The notes under the pieces are model-generated. The model saw only the letters and a list, made by a program, of their open reading frames with translations. It had not been told where the DNA came from and did not search any database. DNA of 64,000 nucleotides. Origin: SIG672 sp045605765 (GTDB lineage: Bacteria; Bacillota; Clostridia; Oscillospirales; CAG-272). The stretch is from assembly GCA_045605765.1 (NCBI GenBank), contig JAZUQQ010000051.1, positions 1 through 64,000 on the forward strand. The letters are read 5' to 3'. Every line of letters starts with the position of its first letter. Within the stretch, counting starts at the first letter, position 1. Of the stretch, positions 62,892 through 64,000 are shown one piece after another. Made by a program: the position numbers and the translations under genes.

Positions 62892-63531
62892 CAAACTGAA
62901 AAAACGCGCTGCAGAGATAGTATCTCGGCTTGAAAAAATATATCCCCAGGTGATATGCGCTCTCGAATACAACGGCGAGCCATGGAAACTGCTCGTTATG
63001 GGAAGGCTTTCTGCTCAGTGCACCGATGCGCGCGTGAATATTGTTTGCAGAGAACTGTTTAGAAAATATCCTACTCCTGAGGCACTTGCCGCAGGTGAGC
63101 TTTCGGATATAGAAAAAATAGTTTTTCCTTGCGGACTTTACAGAGTAAAATCTGCTGATATCAAAGAAGAATGCCGTATGCTAACCGAAGTTTACGATGG
63201 AGTTCTTCCTGACAGTATGGACGAGCTTCTCAAATTTCCCGGTGTCGGTCGAAAGGTCGCAAATCTTCTTCTCGGAGATATTTATAAAAAGCCTGCTATC
63301 GTAAGTGATACTCACTGTATCCGTATCAGCGGACGACTCGGACTTGTGCCTAACGGAGAGAAAAATCCCTTTAAGGTCGAAAGAGCGCTTTCTGCCATAA
63401 TTGACGAGGGTAAGCAGAGCGATTTTTGTCACCGTGTTGTTTGGTTTGGTCGTGATACTTGCAGAGCGAAAAATCCTCTTTGCGAAAGTTGTTTGCTTTC
63501 CGATATATGCGAAAGCAGAAAAAGCATTTAA
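62884..63531 (+). CDS. nth: Endonuclease III
   Basis: A 215-aa base-excision repair glycosylase/AP lyase that removes oxidised pyrimidines. The helix-hairpin-helix LLKFPGVGRKVANLLLG carries the catalytic lysine, and the aspartate lies in DTHCIRISGRLGL. The 4Fe-4S cluster ligands follow the C-x6-C-x2-C-x5-C pattern (CRAKNPLCESCLLSDIC). The start is ATG 62884, with AGGAAG upstream, rather than the in-frame 62848. Confidence 0.96.
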   Translation: MNDKLKKRAAEIVSRLEKIYPQVICALEYNGEPWKLLVMGRLSAQCTDARVNIVCRELFRKYPTPEALAAGELSDIEKIVFPCGLYRVKSADIKEECRMLTEVYDGVLPDSMDELLKFPGVGRKVANLLLGDIYKKPAIVSDTHCIRISGRLGLVPNGEKNPFKVERALSAIIDEGKQSDFCHRVVWFGRDTCRAKNPLCESCLLSDICESRKSI

Positions 63532-63564
63532 TATATTATTTACATTTTTTTAAAATGCGTTTTA

Positions 63565-63592
63565 TTGCTTATAAGGTATATAATGCTATAAT
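63565..63592 (+). promoter_or_regulatory. Promoter of the last, partial gene
   Basis: TTGCTT (63565-63570), a 16-bp spacer ending TGC, then TATAAT (63587-63592), 61 bp before ATG 63654. Confidence 0.7.
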
Positions 63593-63653
63593 TATAACGA
63601 AAATAGAATTGCGGCAAATAATTTGCAGCATTATTTACGGAGTGAATTTAAAT

Positions 63654-64000
63654 ATGACAGTAGAAATGGTAATATGGTGTATCGCAATAGGAGTAGTACT
63701 GGCTATTTTATGTACCTACTATAACCGAACAGTTCTTGGCGGTTTCGTACGTACTTTGATAGCAAGCGGTGCGCTTTCGATGGATTCGGCAATGACCCTC
63801 GCTGAGGCGGGATATGATAAAAATTCTTTCGTCAAAAGAGAAATCTTAAAAGGCGGAATGTTCAGAAAAATGGTTTTCGAGGTCGAGGACGAGATAATGA
63901 TAGCATCTGAAGGACATTCCTTCTCAGCTAGAACTAAACCTATCGACCTTGTAACGGCACGCTTTTACGTTGCCGAGGAAAACAGAATAATGGCAGAAAT
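63654..64000 (+). CDS. Partial hypothetical membrane-anchored protein
   Basis: The reading frame is open from ATG 63654 to the window edge (at least 115 residues). A single N-terminal membrane helix (about 4-22) is followed by a soluble region (YNRTVLGGFVRTLIASGALSMDSAMTLAEAGYDKNSFVKREILKGG). CGGAG lies 11 bases upstream. I do not recognise the family, and the C-terminus lies outside. Confidence 0.6.
   Translation, partial: MTVEMVIWCIAIGVVLAILCTYYNRTVLGGFVRTLIASGALSMDSAMTLAEAGYDKNSFVKREILKGGMFRKMVFEVEDEIMIASEGHSFSARTKPIDLVTARFYVAEENRIMAE

Noticed and set aside
61887..62972. 361-residue open frame opposite dut and maf
   Set aside because: It is a shadow of two well-supported genes, with composition rich in Arg and Ser typical of antisense frames.

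Overview
The window looks like a chromosomal segment of a spore-forming, low-to-mid GC Firmicute of class Clostridia, probably a gut commensal of the Oscillospiraceae/Christensenellales type. The basis is strong AGGAGG-type ribosome binding sites, AddAB rather than RecBCD, a class B sortase, SpoIID-like and peptidoglycan-binding proteins, and host-glycan functions (sialidase, GH42 galactosidase, BspA-type surface protein). This placement is inferred from gene content. No 16S rRNA gene is present.

Left part (1-7.2 kb): a decayed integrative element, made of a large serine recombinase, a TnpW-like small protein and a 5'-truncated relaxase. Next come an AraC-type regulator divergent from a GH42 beta-galactosidase, and a gene-poor stretch with terminators, palindromic repeats and a scrap of a second AraC gene.

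Central accessory locus (7.2-25.8 kb), the most interesting part. A tyrosine recombinase gene lies between two perfect 19-bp inverted repeats (7233-7251 and 8686-8704). Just inside the left repeat is a strong promoter facing outward, and in the present orientation it fires into a terminator. Flipping the 1.47-kb segment would point it at the downstream operon: TetR regulator, SipW-type signal peptidase, five TasA/camelysin-like secreted proteins, a conserved small protein, a structured leader resembling an attenuator, a sixth TasA-like protein, a 2379-aa sialidase, a seventh TasA-like protein and a PPQTG-type wall-anchored protein. The arrangement resembles Salmonella Hin/fljBA but uses a tyrosine recombinase, and suggests a phase-variable, fibre-displayed sialidase. 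AP2-domain genes, one intact and one frameshifted, and a small zinc-ribbon pseudogene follow. A convergent class B sortase closes the region. Its C. difficile relative recognises (S/P)PXTG, which fits the PPQTG protein.

Right part (26.9-64 kb): mainly core genome. It holds uvrBA, a zinc-ribbon membrane protein, an SLH-like secreted protein, ilvE-rluA-DUF3810-murA-rluC-like-lnt, a solute-binding lipoprotein, a PflX-like radical SAM protein, tRNA-Lys, clpC, a three-gene SpoIID/peptidoglycan-binding cluster with a sigma-K-like promoter, gapA, an unknown regulator-like gene, pncB, a BspA-type lipoprotein, addBA, dut-maf-nth and a truncated last gene. The accessory genes show more AT-rich codon use than the core. 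The exception is the three major TasA-like genes (11918-14243), which use C-ending codons typical of abundant proteins.
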